From contig CM065652.1 in assembly GCA_033220425.1 (NCBI GenBank), positions 3,968,001 to 4,032,000 on the forward strand: a stretch of DNA of 64,000 nucleotides, written 5' to 3'. Source of the stretch: Lepraria neglecta. Its lineage: Eukaryota; Ascomycota; Lecanoromycetes; Lecanorales; Stereocaulaceae. Both the position numbers and the translations under genes were made by a program. The notes below the pieces were generated by a model. That model was given only the letters and a program-made list of their open reading frames with translations. It did no database searches and was not told the origin of the DNA. Every line of letters begins with the position of its first letter. The first letter of the stretch is position 1. Positions 11,219 through 23,500 of the stretch are shown here, in pieces.

Positions 11219-12759
11219 TTACTTCAACGGATTAGCAACCATCCCACTCAGGGCTGTTGTCAGCTTTGTTACATCCTCCAGGTTTTCCAAGCCTAGAACA
11301 AAATTTTCGATCGCATCACGTCTGTCATGATCCATGATCTCTTCGGTAAGCTTCCTCCATTTTGCCTGGATCTCTTCATTGGAGATGGGGGGATCAAATC
11401 CTCGAGGCTGGTCTATGATTTCCTCCAAGACTGACTCGTCATTGAATCGGACAACAATATGCGCACCACAGCCACGACTGGGGTGATCGAACTCAGGACC
11501 ATGTTCGCAGTCAATCTTAGGTATGAGACTCCACACCTCGTCTCGATCGAGTTGACTGTTCGCGAACTGAGCCAAGAGCACCTGCTTGTCCACCAGCTGG
11601 ACTGCAGCGATGTAGCCGGCGTTCATTTGACCTCCGGTGGCAGTCATAGGACGTTCCGCCTTCCAACCATCATGTGCGTAAACTGGGTGTGATAGTCTAA
11701 TATTCATGTGGGAGATGGAGCCGAGGTTTGCCATCTTCTCAGGCTCCCTCTGTTGAAGCGACGCAATGGCTTCGATGAGACCGTGAGCACCTCCCACGCA
11801 GGCATGCATTTTTGTTCTGATGACTTTAGTGTGCCAATATTCGCCAAGGTCCTTGACGACTTCTTGTTCCTGATATTTAGGGGTCTTGGCAGAGCCTTGT
11901 GAGAACATCGACAAGTATCCTCCATATGGACGTTCAAATACTTTGCGGATCCCAACGTAACCAGAACGTGCCAAAAGCGCGCCAAAGAGACCGTTTCGAG
12001 CGGCGAAGGCGTGTTGCATGCGCTTGATCATCCCCTCGTACTGTGCGGACATCAACCCACATGACTGTGTACAGGCGATGCCAATGGCATCTTCAATTTG
12101 AAATGATGACGCGTTAAATAGTTTCGAGGCAGCAGCAGCCGCCGCAGGATGACCGAATATGGGTCCGCAGTGCCAGCCAAGTTGGAGCACTTCAGCTCCA
12201 TTCAAAGCGTGGCCTGCTCTCGGACCAACCTCGAAGCCGACTAAGCAGGAGAGGAGGAATGATGCTCCATCAACAGTACGTGGGTCTTTCTTTGCCGATT
12301 TCTGGCACTGAGCTGCGGCAAAGAGAGCTGAGAGAAGGACAGCACAAGAATGCAGTGGAGCAACGCTGTGGAAGTCGTCTAATTCGCAAGCCTGAAGAAA
12401 AGTCCCATTGAGGAGTGCTGCCGCCAGTGGTCCAACTTTCTGTAAGTGAAATTTAGTCAACACTTGCACAAACAAAGAATGTAGAAATGTACCTTGTCCC
12501 AACCAAACAACACATGTTCTCCTGGCTCTTCAAACTCCAACATTGCCTGCGCCGCCTGCTCTGACCAAGGTACATGAGCTCCATTCAAAGCACATGCTAG
12601 GCCATCAAGGATGAGATATTTCGCCCGTGTTCGAACATCTTCTGGGACGTCCTCGAGCTTTAGAGAATGGATCCAATCGCAGAGCTGAGTTGTGACTCCC
12701 GGCGGTGGAGTGCTCGACTTGCCCGACGACACCGGCGTTTCGATCGCTGTGGGAGACAT
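11219..12759 (-). CDS. MmgE/PrpD protein, cis-aconitate-decarboxylase-like
   Basis: Predicted 495 aa in two exons: 12759-12493 and 12439-11219. By remembered pattern it resembles fungal cis-aconitate decarboxylase (CadA) along most of its length, with RAKYLILDGLACA, VPWSEQ, LDDFHSVAPLHS (about residues 110-120), GWHCGPIFG (about 177-185), TQSCGLMSAQY, MIKRMQHAFAARNG (Lys near 228) and RPYGGYLSMF. CadA is also about 490 aa. CadA-type enzymes turn cis-aconitate into itaconate, and the predicted role here is decarboxylation of an alkyl-aconitate to an alkylitaconate. A dehydratase role cannot be excluded from sequence alone because both activities occur in the family. No targeting sequence is evident. 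It is divergent to the membrane protein gene at 13426. Confidence 0.9.
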
Positions 12760-13425
12760 TGTTGAATTATCTCTTGTTCATTGTAGGTGACTTAGGGGTG
12801 AACTGCGAGAGAGGTTTTGGGGGCTGAGTAGTGAATGCTCTGCGTTTGAGCCATGTAGGATCGAAAATGTCAGTGTTATGCATAATAGCAATTGAGCTGT
12901 CTATTGGCTCGGTGCCAAGAGGCCGATACCGCGAGACAGGCATGACGCATGACATGGTCTTCTGGGATTATGATTTGATGCGCTAGAGGACCGCGTATCG
13001 CAAAAGTTCGGAGGTAAATTCCCGATGCCCGACAAATCCAGTTGGCTTTGTACGTTTGAGTTACACGACGGCTAATAAAACGTCCTTGCATAGAAGGGAT
13101 CGGCGTGAAATTCAGCCGATGCATCGTGGTGTGAGGCCCCAGAAATCGGAAGTAGTCAGATTCTCCTAGTCCAAGTGTGCTGCTATTGTATTCTCTGTTT
13201 GGATCGTTCGTGTGGGATACGCTTACGTCGGCAGTATCACCTCGGTATGCATTAATCCACGGACCCACTTTCCTCTCTTATCACGTTATTCCATCATCCC
13301 AACTTCCTTTTCGGACTCCAAAATTTCACGTTCGAACACCGACCTTAGTGGCCATCGCAGGCCATAGGTCATGATTCTCAGGACACCGTTGAACTTGGAC
13401 TTCCTCTTATTTCGAAAGCGCCAAG
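12760..13425. promoter_or_regulatory. Bidirectional promoter: CadA-like gene and membrane protein
   Basis: A 666-bp region between divergent starts with no gene supported. It contains the inverted repeat listed at 13099. Confidence 0.65.
13099..13120. promoter_or_regulatory. Inverted repeat ATCGGC-N10-GCCGAT
   Basis: A perfect 6-bp inverted repeat whose spacer itself contains the palindrome TGAAATTCA. It sits in the divergent promoter, about 340 bp from the decarboxylase start and 305 bp from the membrane protein start. It resembles the CGGC...GCCG sites of the other two divergent promoters. Confidence 0.4.
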
Positions 13426-14618
13426 ATGCTGTCCAAGTATGGCAAAGTTGCCGTTGCTGAGCTCGTATTCTACTTTCTTATTCTTTTCGCCAATCTCTGG
13501 GTCGCCAAACGACGTGCCTTTGATCGTCGCATAGCATGGATATACTTGTTTCTCCTAGCTGTTATCCGGATCATTGGGGCTTCTCTTCAGCTCCAAAGCG
13601 AACAAACACCGAAGACTTCACTCATTACATTGGCTGCAATTCTGTCCAGTGTCGGCATTGCTCCCTTGGAATTGTTTATGAACTGGCATCTGAAGAGGAT
13701 GTGAGTCCGCAGATATATCTAGCTTTTGCGTCTTCGTGTGCTGACATCCATATTTGAAGTAATGGTAGCATGACAGGTCCTGGTGGCGTTCCTCGACAAA
13801 CATTCTATGGCGTATATGCTTTTGTTGCCTTAGCTGTGATTTTTGCAATCGCTGGAGGCGCAACAGCGACATACTCAGCCACCATTCCCTTTCACGCCAA
13901 GACACTGTCGAAGATAGCCATTGTCATACTGATTCTCACCTTTTTGGTCATGAATGCGGTGGATATTGTGCTGTTAGTCAGGCTGCGACACGTTGCCAAG
14001 GGCGAGAAAGTTCTCCTCATCGCCATCACTGCCGGAAGCCCCTTCTTAGCATCACGGCTAGCTTTTTCATGCATCAGCGCATACTATGTATCCCCAACTT
14101 TCAACCCTGTCGTGGGAAACGTGTATGTTCAAGCATTCATGTCGATCTTTGAGGAATTTATTGTTGTCCTACTATATTCCTTCGCCTGCTTTGAGACTCC
14201 TCCAGCCGAGCCGAAATTGAGCGACGAATCTTCGAGGTCAAGAGAGTCATCGGAATCAAGAGATCCATCCATGTATTACGATACAGAGACCGGCCTTCAC
14301 GAACATAGGCCAAGTGGGGATGCCATAGCTGCGGTTCCTGATCAGCTTGGCAGTACGCAAGGCGATGCTAGGAAGGAGGGAGAAGGGAGGAGTAAAGCCG
14401 ACAGCAGTGTTGATATTGAAATTGGGCAGAGAAGCAATGAAGCCCTTGAGATGAAACGTCTATCTCAGCGAGAAAGCATACTGGAGGCTGATCAGCGACG
14501 GATCTCACGAAAGGCGAGTTTGATGGATTCTATGATGGATCTTAGTGCAAGAGATGCGCCTGGTACGAGAGATAGTAAGGCCTCTACGGTTGTAGATAGA
14601 TGGGATGGACCTGGTTAG
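13426..14618 (+). CDS. Polytopic membrane protein, DUF7702-like
   Basis: Predicted 377 aa in two exons: 13426-13700 and 13760-14618. About seven hydrophobic segments occupy the first 230 residues (for example LVFYFLILFANLWV, VYAFVALAVIFAIAGG and IAIVILILTFLVMNAVDIVL). A long polar, Ser/Glu/Arg-rich tail of about 140 residues follows. The arrangement and the start (AELVFYF, W.YLFLLAVIRIIGASLQL) match a fungal membrane family of unknown function, and a relative lies at 31068-32056. Its position inside the cluster, sharing a promoter with the CadA-like gene, suggests a role in export, tolerance or membrane organisation of the pathway, but nothing in the sequence shows transport. It is not an MFS or ABC protein. 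Confidence 0.82.
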
Positions 14619-14839
14619 ATGTCCAACTCGCTTCCAAGATGAAACATTGTTGTACATAACTTCATTCCCATGGTTTCGCGCTCATGCCATGATAGAAATT
14701 AGAGTGAACTTTATTAAAGATTTTTAAACATCTTTCACGCATTCATCGACGTTAGCAGTGCCGCTGCAATTACCTTTATCCTTCCGTCCTGGGAGTGTTG
14801 AACACACTTCCTTCCATATTCATTCTGATTTAGTTTGAC

Positions 14840-16377
14840 TCACTCGCCAGCGAAGCGATCCACAAAGTCGCACACTTGCATTTTTCGGAAATCTTCTTCT
14901 CTCAATGGCTCAAGCTTGAGGATGTTCTGCGCCTTCTCTCCTTTGCCATACCACCCCTCTATATTCTTCTTTAGCTTTCCCTTCACAGATGAAGTCGTTT
15001 CTTCCCGCCATGGGTGTCCCACTGGATATTCACAGAGAACCTCATCCATCTTTGTTCCATCGTACAGAGTGACCGTTAGCCCGCTCGATGCACTCCGTTT
15101 CTTCTTGTCGTGATAATCTGCCGTGAATTGCGGATCCTCTACCAGGTCGATCTTCTTCCTGAGGGCCTCTACGCGTGGATCTTTGGCCCAAGGTGACTTG
15201 TCCTGGTAGTCGGCCGACTCGATCATCGACCCTTTCATAAGAACCACAGCAATCATATATTGCATACAGTGATCGCGGTCGGCTGCATTGTGGAGAGGAC
15301 CTTGCTTGTTGATTATGATCATGGCCGCTTGTTGTGTACGCACATGGATATGCGTGATGTCTTTTTCAACGGAAAGACCTGACTCCATTAATTTCTCACC
15401 AACCTCCACGGCAGCCTCTACCGCCGAAGCGCCATGTCCTTCCACCGCGTGTATCTTGAAGAAGACGCTCTCAATTACCCAGCTACCGAACGGACGTGGC
15501 AACTGGAATTCGCGGCCGTTGAAAAGAGTGGCGTAGAAACCCCAGCGTGGAGTCGTAAGTACTGTCGATGCGCCTGGCTGGCCCTTTTGGGTGAGCCATG
15601 CAAGATGAACTGCTCGCATACATGCATCTCCAGCAGCCCATCCTTTTCGAGGTCCGGTATTTGGGGATTGCCGAAAGACGCGTAGTGGAGCACTGTCCAT
15701 CCATGCTTGGGACAAAGCATCCATAGCTTGGTTCTCCGTGAGATCTAGCAGCCAAGAAACAACAGCAGTCGAGGCGATCTTGACAAGTAGCGTGTGGTCT
15801 AGTCCAACCTGATTGAAGGCATTGCGTATCTGGAAGCATCCTTGGATCTCATAGGCTTTTATAAGTCCCAGTAGAACTTTCTCCACTGTTAAAGGTGCCT
15901 GGCCACTAGCTCTTGCTGTTCGGCTGAGCCAGTCTGCTACAGCTAAGATAGCGCCGATATTGTCTGCAGAAGAGGTTAGACACGTCGTGCCAAAACTTGT
16001 AGTAGGTTCAAGTACTCACCTGAAGGATGGCCCCACTCAGCGCCTGGGTAGGCATCATTGTGGTCTAGATAGCGAATCAGGCTTCCCAAGTCAAAGGAGC
16101 CTTTGAGAATGTCCAATTGGTAGGGCGTTCCTGGAAGCCTAAAACCGTTGGGTACAGTCGTGCCAGGAACCACTGGTCCAATGAGAGCTCGAGCTTCCTC
16201 ACTTTCGGTCAAAGTCTCCAGCGCGCAGCCAAGGGCATCAAGAAGGGCAAGTTTTGCACAAGTCCAAGCACGGGGACTCTGAACATCGTAATGGTAGACA
16301 TATTTGGTGATATCCACCAGGACCTGATCGTAGACACCACGAGCGTTGTCGTCGGCTGCGACGGCTTGGCGCGCCAT
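14840..16377 (-). CDS. MmgE/PrpD protein, 2-methylcitrate-dehydratase-like
   Basis: Predicted 493 aa in two exons: 16377-16020 and 15963-14840. The PrpD signature IRYLDHNDAYPGAEWGHPSD followed by NIGAILAVADWL (about residues 103-132) spans the intron. Further PrpD features are LLGLIKAYEIQG, RKGWAAGDA and HAVEGHGASAVEAA. PrpD proteins dehydrate 2-methylcitrate to a methyl-aconitate, and the predicted substrate here is the alkylcitrate made by the neighbouring citrate synthase. No mitochondrial presequence is evident, unlike what is expected of a propionate-cycle enzyme, which supports a cluster role. It is convergent with the membrane protein gene and divergent to FAS beta. Together with the CadA-like protein it gives two different branches of one superfamily in one cluster. 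Confidence 0.9.
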
Positions 16378-16588
16378 TCTCTCTCAATGAAAACAGGTGG
16401 AGGTCCTTATGGGAAGATGACAGTAGTGGCAGAGCCACAATGGCAGTGGAGGAAATTTATTCTTACCTGTTCCGCGCCTCTTGCGAGGCTTGAGTTCGGC
16501 TTCAGCCACGACAGTTGTAACAATGGCAACTTAGTAACATGTTAGTAACCCTGTCCTTTCTCCGAATCGCCGGTGCGTTTAAGAGTCT

Positions 16589-16608
16589 CGGCTCAATGTC
16601 AGATGCCG
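16589..16608. promoter_or_regulatory. CGGC-N12-GCCG inverted element
   Basis: CGGC at 16589-16592 and GCCG at 16605-16608, about 215 bp upstream of the dehydratase start. It is weaker than the elements in the other two divergent promoters and is listed because the same half-sites recur. Confidence 0.25.
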
Positions 16609-16998
16609 GCGTCTTAGGGCCCCCAGGAGCGGCCGCAAAATCTACGTTACGATCAAGCGTGATTTGGCCACGCGCTAGAGGAAGGAGACGCCGAGTCGCT
16701 AAGCCTGAATGGACGAAGAGTACGAGAGGTAGCAAAGAAAAGGGCTACTCGGTGTGACAGGGCAAATTTTCGAATTGGTGCGTGTTATTTGCATCACAGC
16801 GGCCCTGCTTGGAGCTCCGAAGTTGCCCGAGGGTGTTGATGTGTACAGTCAATGTATTCGTCGGTAAAGGATACAGAGTATTGGCTATACATCATCATAC
16901 ATGACAGCCGGCCAAGGGCGAGACCGGAAAGAAAGAGAAGATGGGGGGTCCGACTTAGCCGGCTAGGTTTTCTTAGCGGCTTGGCACACTATCCTTGA

Positions 16999-17012
16999 AC
17001 GCGTCGACGCGT
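16999..17012. promoter_or_regulatory. 14-bp perfect palindrome ACGCGTCGACGCGT
   Basis: Two ACGCGT boxes overlap into one palindrome in the FAS beta/dehydratase promoter. ACGCGT is the core bound by MBF-type and some other fungal regulators. Binding here is only a possibility. Confidence 0.4.
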
Positions 17013-17588
17013 CGATTTATTTCCTTTCATCTTACTACTCATGCAGCAGATGCAGCAGCCATGATGTCATCTGTCTCGGCTCTACTGTCGATGAACATCC
17101 TTGGGGTAATGGTCAGTGATGAGAGTAAGACGGCGAAACCTCCGATGCAGGTTCTTGGCTTATCACTGCCTGTACTGGCGCAGGGCAGCATAAACCCCGA
17201 AAATTCCGGTTCCCCTCGGCCGCGTGCCCCCGAGGCAAAACAATCCAACTCCTTCACAATGTATCATTTCTCCCATAGCGCTGGAGATTTTCACAATCTA
17301 CATGCCTATCACATACATCATGAGTGAGATGACAACGGCAGATGTACAACGTCATTACGCGTTTTTTTAATTCGTATGCTTTGGTATATTGCATGGATAT
17401 TTTTGGGAGCTCACGTGATAATTATGAACATCGTCTCAGTTTGTTAGACCGTCCACTTTAGGTCACTTTAGATGCGTCTTTGGTACGGTATCTTCCTTCA
17501 AAAGGGGCACGCGAAGTTATGCCTTTTGAGCATTATTCTTGCCTGACCTCGATCACTCGAATCCAGGCTCTTCTAGTAGCTCATCATC

Positions 17589-20500
17589 ATGTACAAGAGA
17601 GTTAGATTCTCAGATTGTCTGCCAAGCTCGCCTCCAAAGCCACTTCAGCTCGCCCAAGGCCCTCTTAAGCACCTCTTCCTAGTTTCGTCATCTATATACG
17701 ATCACGCTGGACATCTGAAGGATGATTACATCTCCTCTCTATCGGACGTAGTGGGTCAAGATGTATCATCCATCGAGGAATTGGTCGCTAGTTTTCTCGC
17801 CTTCGTTGCGCGGAAGGTAGAGAATTCCGCTGATGATCGCACGGCCAATCGTGAGGTCTTGGCCTGCATCTTCCGGCAATTCGAGACGGATCTTTTGCAT
17901 GGCAACGAGATACATGCAGTTGCAGCAACGCTGACTAGTGACCAACACTCGAAATCGACCTTCATCAAACACTATTACAATTCCCTTGCTGCGCTTCGTC
18001 TTCCCCCTCAGCGACATGACTCCAACATACTGCGAGCTGCACGAGAAGACGAGGCCAAGATCTTTACCATTTTCGGAGGTCAGGGAAACAATGAACACTA
18101 CTTTGACGAACTCAGAGACATGCATGCCACATATCATCACCTCGTACAAGACTTCATTGCACGCATGAGCGAGCACTTGGAAAATCTATCTCAGCTTCCA
18201 AAGGCCAGCAAGACTTTCTCCAGAGGGTTGGAACCACTAAGATGGCTGCGCAACCCGGATGAAGAGCCAGACACAGAATATTTGCTGGCGGCTCCGCTGA
18301 GCTTCCCACTAATCGGACTGCTTCAACTTGCTCACTACTCATTGACATGCAAGATACTGGGCATCAACCCAGAGGACCTGCGAAACAGCTTCAAGGGACT
18401 CTCAGGCCATTCCCAAGGCATTATTACGGCTGTAGCAATTAGCCAAGCCGATTCATGGGAGTCTTTCTTTGAAGCTTCCAAGACTGCACTTACGCTTCTC
18501 TTCTGGATAGGCTTACGAAGCCAACAAGTGTTTCCTCAAACGGCAATGGTCCCATCGTTGATCAAGGAATCAATCAACGCTGGTGAAGGCTCACCAACAC
18601 CAATGTTGAGTGTTCGAGAACTCTCAGAGGATGCGCTACAGCAGCAGATCGACAGTACCAACCAATACTTACCGCCGGACAAACGTGTCAGTATAGGACT
18701 TTTCAATGGCGCTAACAATTTTGTAGTCAGTGGACCAGCAATGTCACTGTGTGGCTTGAATTCACGACTCCGAAAAATCAAGAGCACACCAGGCCTTGAT
18801 CAGGCTCGCCTCCCTTTTCGGGAGCGGAAGCTGAATTTTACCAACGCATTCCTTCCTATAACCGCTCCGTTCCACAGCCCATATCTTCTTGCGGCATATG
18901 ACCTGATAGTTGAGGATGTCCATGACCTGGCTATTCCGCGAGAAGATCTCCAGATTCCGGTGTACAACACCAAGGACGGGAAAGACCTCAGAGGTTGCGA
19001 CGAAGCAAACATTGTTCCAGAGCTGATCCGAATGATTACATTCAGTGCTCTTCATTGGAAACCAGCAACAGCATTTCCGGGCGCCACACATATACTAGAC
19101 TTTGGTCCTGGTTGTGCTTTGGGCATTGGCTTCCTCACTCAGAAGGTCAAGGATGGCCGAGGCGTGCGCACCATTTCCGCTACTAGCATGGATGGACATG
19201 GTTCGAATACACAGATGGGAAGCAAAGAGGAGCTATTTGATAAAAGTGCAGAACACCCCGTCAAGTATGCTACCGACTGGCTCCAGGAGTATGGACCTCG
19301 TGTGATGCGTAATAAAGCAGGGCAACTCTTCCTAGACACAAAATTCAGTAGGCTTCTCGGGCTTCCTCCACTCATGGTTGCAGGCATGACGCCCTGCACC
19401 GTTCCTTGGGATTTTGTTGCAGCAACCATGAATGCAGGCTACCACATTGAATTAGCTGGTGGTGGATACTACAACCCAAAAGCTTTCGCAGATGCCATTC
19501 GCAAGATAGTGGACAATGTATCATCTGGACGAGGTGTCACTGTCAACCTCATATACGTCAATCCAGCCGCTATCGCATGGCAGATCCCACTGATACGACA
19601 GCTGAGAGCGGAAGGCGTACCTGTGGATGGTTTGACCATCGGAGCCGGAGTTCCTACAATAGAGGTGGCGACTGAGTACATACAGACACTCGGACTACGC
19701 CACATAGCCTTCAAACCAGGATCCGTGGAGTCGATCTATAAGGTCATTGAGATTGCCAGAAGCAACCCAGCATTTCCCATTATTCTTCAATGGACGGGAG
19801 GCCGCGGTGGTGGCCACCATTCGTTTGAGGACTTCCACCAACCGCTTATTCAGACCTACAGCAATATCAGAGATTGCTCCAACCTCGTTCTGGTTGCTGG
19901 CAGTGGATTTGGAGGCGCCGAAGATACCTATCCTTATCTGACTGGAACATGGGCTTCGAATTTCGATCATGCGCCTATGCCGTTCGACGGTATCTTATTC
20001 GGTAGTCGCATGATGACCACGAAGGAGGCGCATACGAGCAGCCAAGTAAAGCAGGCGATTGTCGATGCCGATGGTATCGACGATTCTCAATGGGAGGGGA
20101 CATACAAGAGGCCTTCTGGAGGCGTCATCACTGTTCTCTCCGAAATGCGGGAGCCTATCCATAAGCTCGCTACCAGAGGAGTGCGCTTTTGGGCTGAGAT
20201 GGACAAGCTGATCTTCAGTCTCGATCGCTCGAAACGCGTCGCTGCGTTGCAAGACAAGCGCGAGTATATCATCAAGAAGTTGAATGAGGATTTCCAGAAA
20301 GTGTGGTTTGGGAAGACTAAGTCAGACAAGGCCGTCGAGATTGAAGAGATGACGTATTCTGAGGTACTTGACCGGTTGGCGGGGTTGTTGTACATCAAGT
20401 CACAATCGCGCTGGATTGATGGGTCTTACAAAGCGCTGTTGGGAGACTTTGTCAGGCGAGTTGAGGAGCGATTCGCATCGGAGAGCAGACCCTCACTGGT

Positions 20501-23500
20501 ACAAAGTGTCGCTGATATCTCTGATCCCCAAATCCTTGTCACCAAGGCCGTCGAAGTCTATCCGAGATGTTCAACGCAGCTTGTGAGTGCTCAAGACGCC
20601 CGGTACTTCCTCACACTTTGTCAAAGACGTGGTCAAAAGCCTGTTCCGTTTATTCCTGCTCTGGATGAAAACTTTGAGAATTGGTTCAAGAAAGACTCCC
20701 TTTGGCAGTCAGAGGACATCGACGCAGTGGTGGGACAGGATGTTGGGAGAACATGTATCCTTCAAGGACCTGTCGCGGTCAAATACTCCAAGATGGCTGA
20801 TGAGTCCATCAAGGACATCTTGGATGGCATTTGTGCTGCACATCTCCAGAAGCTTGGCGAGGACACCACCGGGAACGCCGATATTCCAGCTGTCGAGTAT
20901 ATTGGCGAAAAGATGATGTATGACGGAATGGGCGATCAGAGCAGTGCTTCTATGAGATCACCAAAGGACCTCACGATAACGCATGCGTTGTCTCATTCCA
21001 GTCATTCCGCACTCCCTGCTGCCGAGTCTTGGCTTGAGCTGCTGGCTGGGGACGTGCCTTCATGGAGGCATACATTCTTCAGAGCGGACACCCTTGTTCA
21101 GGGCAAAAACGTTGTGGAAAATCCACTAAAGCGTTTGTTTGCTCCTGCTTGGAATATCGAAGTTGTAATAGAGCACCCCGGTGAGCCAGCTAGGACTGTC
21201 ATTAGACTAAGAGAATACGCCAGTACAGGGCAGGCACTGGACATCATTGAGTTGAGAGCAGTTACGGAAAGGGACATCGACCTGACGATGATTGAGCGTC
21301 GCAACGTGCTTGCATCATCCGTAGGACTGCATCTTCAATTCACATATCATCCCGAAGCTGGGTTCGCCCCGATTCAAGAGGTTATGCAGCAACGGAATGA
21401 CCGCATCAAAGATTTCTATTGGAAGCTGTGGTTTGGCGATGATGAAAGACTCCCATCTGATGCCTCCTTGAAAGGTCCCTTTAGTGGAGGTACCTTCACT
21501 GTGGAGAAGCAGGAAGTTGCCGACTTTATTCACGCGGTGAGGAATCCTAGCGAAGCCTATGTTGACAAGCCTGGAAGTCCTGCCTACGCTCCAATGGATT
21601 TTGCCATCAAAGCTGCTTGGAAGGGCATGACGATGCCTTTGTTCCTCGTCGAAGGAAACCTTCTAAACCTCGTTCATCTATCCAACGGTTTCCGTGTGCT
21701 TCCTGATACCGAGCCACTCAAAGTGGGGGATGCTCTGGAAGTCACCTCGCGTATTCATGCTGTTCGTATCATGAGCTCTGGCAAGATGGTCGAAGTTTGT
21801 GGCACAATCTCAAGGGATAGTGTCCCCATCATGCAAGTCACTAGCCGGTTTCTTTACCGTGGCGCTTACACGGATTTCAACAAGACCTTTGAACGGAAGT
21901 CAGAGACACCCGTGGTTTTCAGTCTAAAGTCTGCACGAGATGTTGCCTTGCTTCGTTCTAGGGAATGGTTTCATCCTCATGGTCCTGAGCCCGATCTCCT
22001 AAATCAAAGTCTGACATTCCGCCCGGAAAGTGTATTGGAATACGAGAACAAGGATGAATATAGTAGTATCGAGACTCACGGCAGCGTCTTGCTTAGGTCA
22101 TCCACTGGCGAAGACATTTCGGTGGTGGGGAGGGTTGAGTATAACGCTGGTCGCTCAGCGGGAAATCCCGTCATAGATTTCCTAAGCCGTTATGGAACTC
22201 CTATCGAGCAGCCGCAGATGTTCGAAAATGCTGTACCTCTCAATGGGACAACAGCACTGAAGTTCCAAGCACCGGCCTCGAATGAGCTGTATGCCGCAGT
22301 GTCAGGAGACTTCAACCCAATCCATGTGTCTCGGGTCTTCTCGACTTACGCTGGCCTTCAAGGCACCATCACTCATGGGATGCATTCGAGTGCTAGGGTC
22401 CGAGCTTTTGCTGAGATTTGGGCGGCGGAGAATGACGTGAGGCTCATCAAGAGCTTCGACTGTTCTTTTGACGACATGGTGCTGCCCAACGATCACATCG
22501 ATGTTAACCTGTGGCACGTGGGAATGATCTCGGGACGGAAGATTGTGAAGATGGAAGCTACAAAGAACGGCACAGGAAAAGTGTTGACGGCGACTGCAGA
22601 GGTTGAGCAGCCAGCCTCCGCGTACATATTTACAGGTCAAGGCAGTCAAGTCCAGGGTATGGGAATGGATATATATGCTCAGAACGAAGTTGCCCGCAGG
22701 ATATGGGACCGAGCAGATAAGTTTCTGCTTGAAAATTACGGTAAGCTGACATACTCAGATCCCGCATTTTCAAGTGCAAGACGCTGACTAGAAATTGATA
22801 GGTTTCTCGATCCTCGATATTGTGAGAACCAATCCTAAGAGTGTCCAAATCTACTTTGGTGGCTCACGTGGAAGAGCGATTCGACACAATTACATGCGTA
22901 TGATGGTCGAGAAGCCTGGACCCGACGGGCAAATGAGTCCTCACAAGGTTTTCGAAGACATCGACGAGTCAACAACGTCATACGTCTTCAAGTCTCCCCA
23001 AGGCTTATTGTTCTCGACACAATTTGCTCAGCCAGCTTTGACACTGGTCGCCCAAGCCAGCTATGCAATAATGCAAGAGAAAGGACTCATTCAAGACCAT
23101 TGCAGCTACGCAGGACACTCCCTCGGCGAGTATGCGGCTCTGTCTGCATTCGCGGATTTCATGTCCATCGAAAACCTCATATCCATTGTCTTCTATAGAG
23201 GCCTAACTATGCAGCTTTGTGTTGAGCGTGACGAGCTTGGACGGACCAATTACTCCATGTGCGCTTTCAATCCTAGTAAAGTGTCAAAAGGTTGTCAACT
23301 CCAAGTCTTAGGCGAACATGAAGCTCAGCTGAGCTAACAGATTCGAGCAGGATTCGATGAGAATGCCCTCCACCTAGTTCTGGAAGTCATTCAGCAAGAC
23401 ACTCAGTGGCTGCTTGAGATTGTCAACCTGAACATCCAAGACTTACAATACGTTTGCGCTGGTGACGTAAGCATACCTTACCCAACATTCCAGCTGCTAC

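Larger units (their letters stand above)
16378..17588. promoter_or_regulatory. Bidirectional promoter: dehydratase and FAS beta
   Basis: A 1.2-kb region between divergent starts. It holds a CGGC-N12-GCCG element, a 14-bp palindrome, several CCGGC clusters (about 16905-16980) and a CACGTG at about 17413. No gene is supported. Confidence 0.65.

Noticed and set aside
11219-12759. Plain itaconate cluster like that of Aspergillus terreus
   Set aside because: The CadA-like protein fits, but the neighbours expected for itaconate (mitochondrial tricarboxylate carrier, MFS exporter) are absent and a FAS pair with citrate synthase is present instead.
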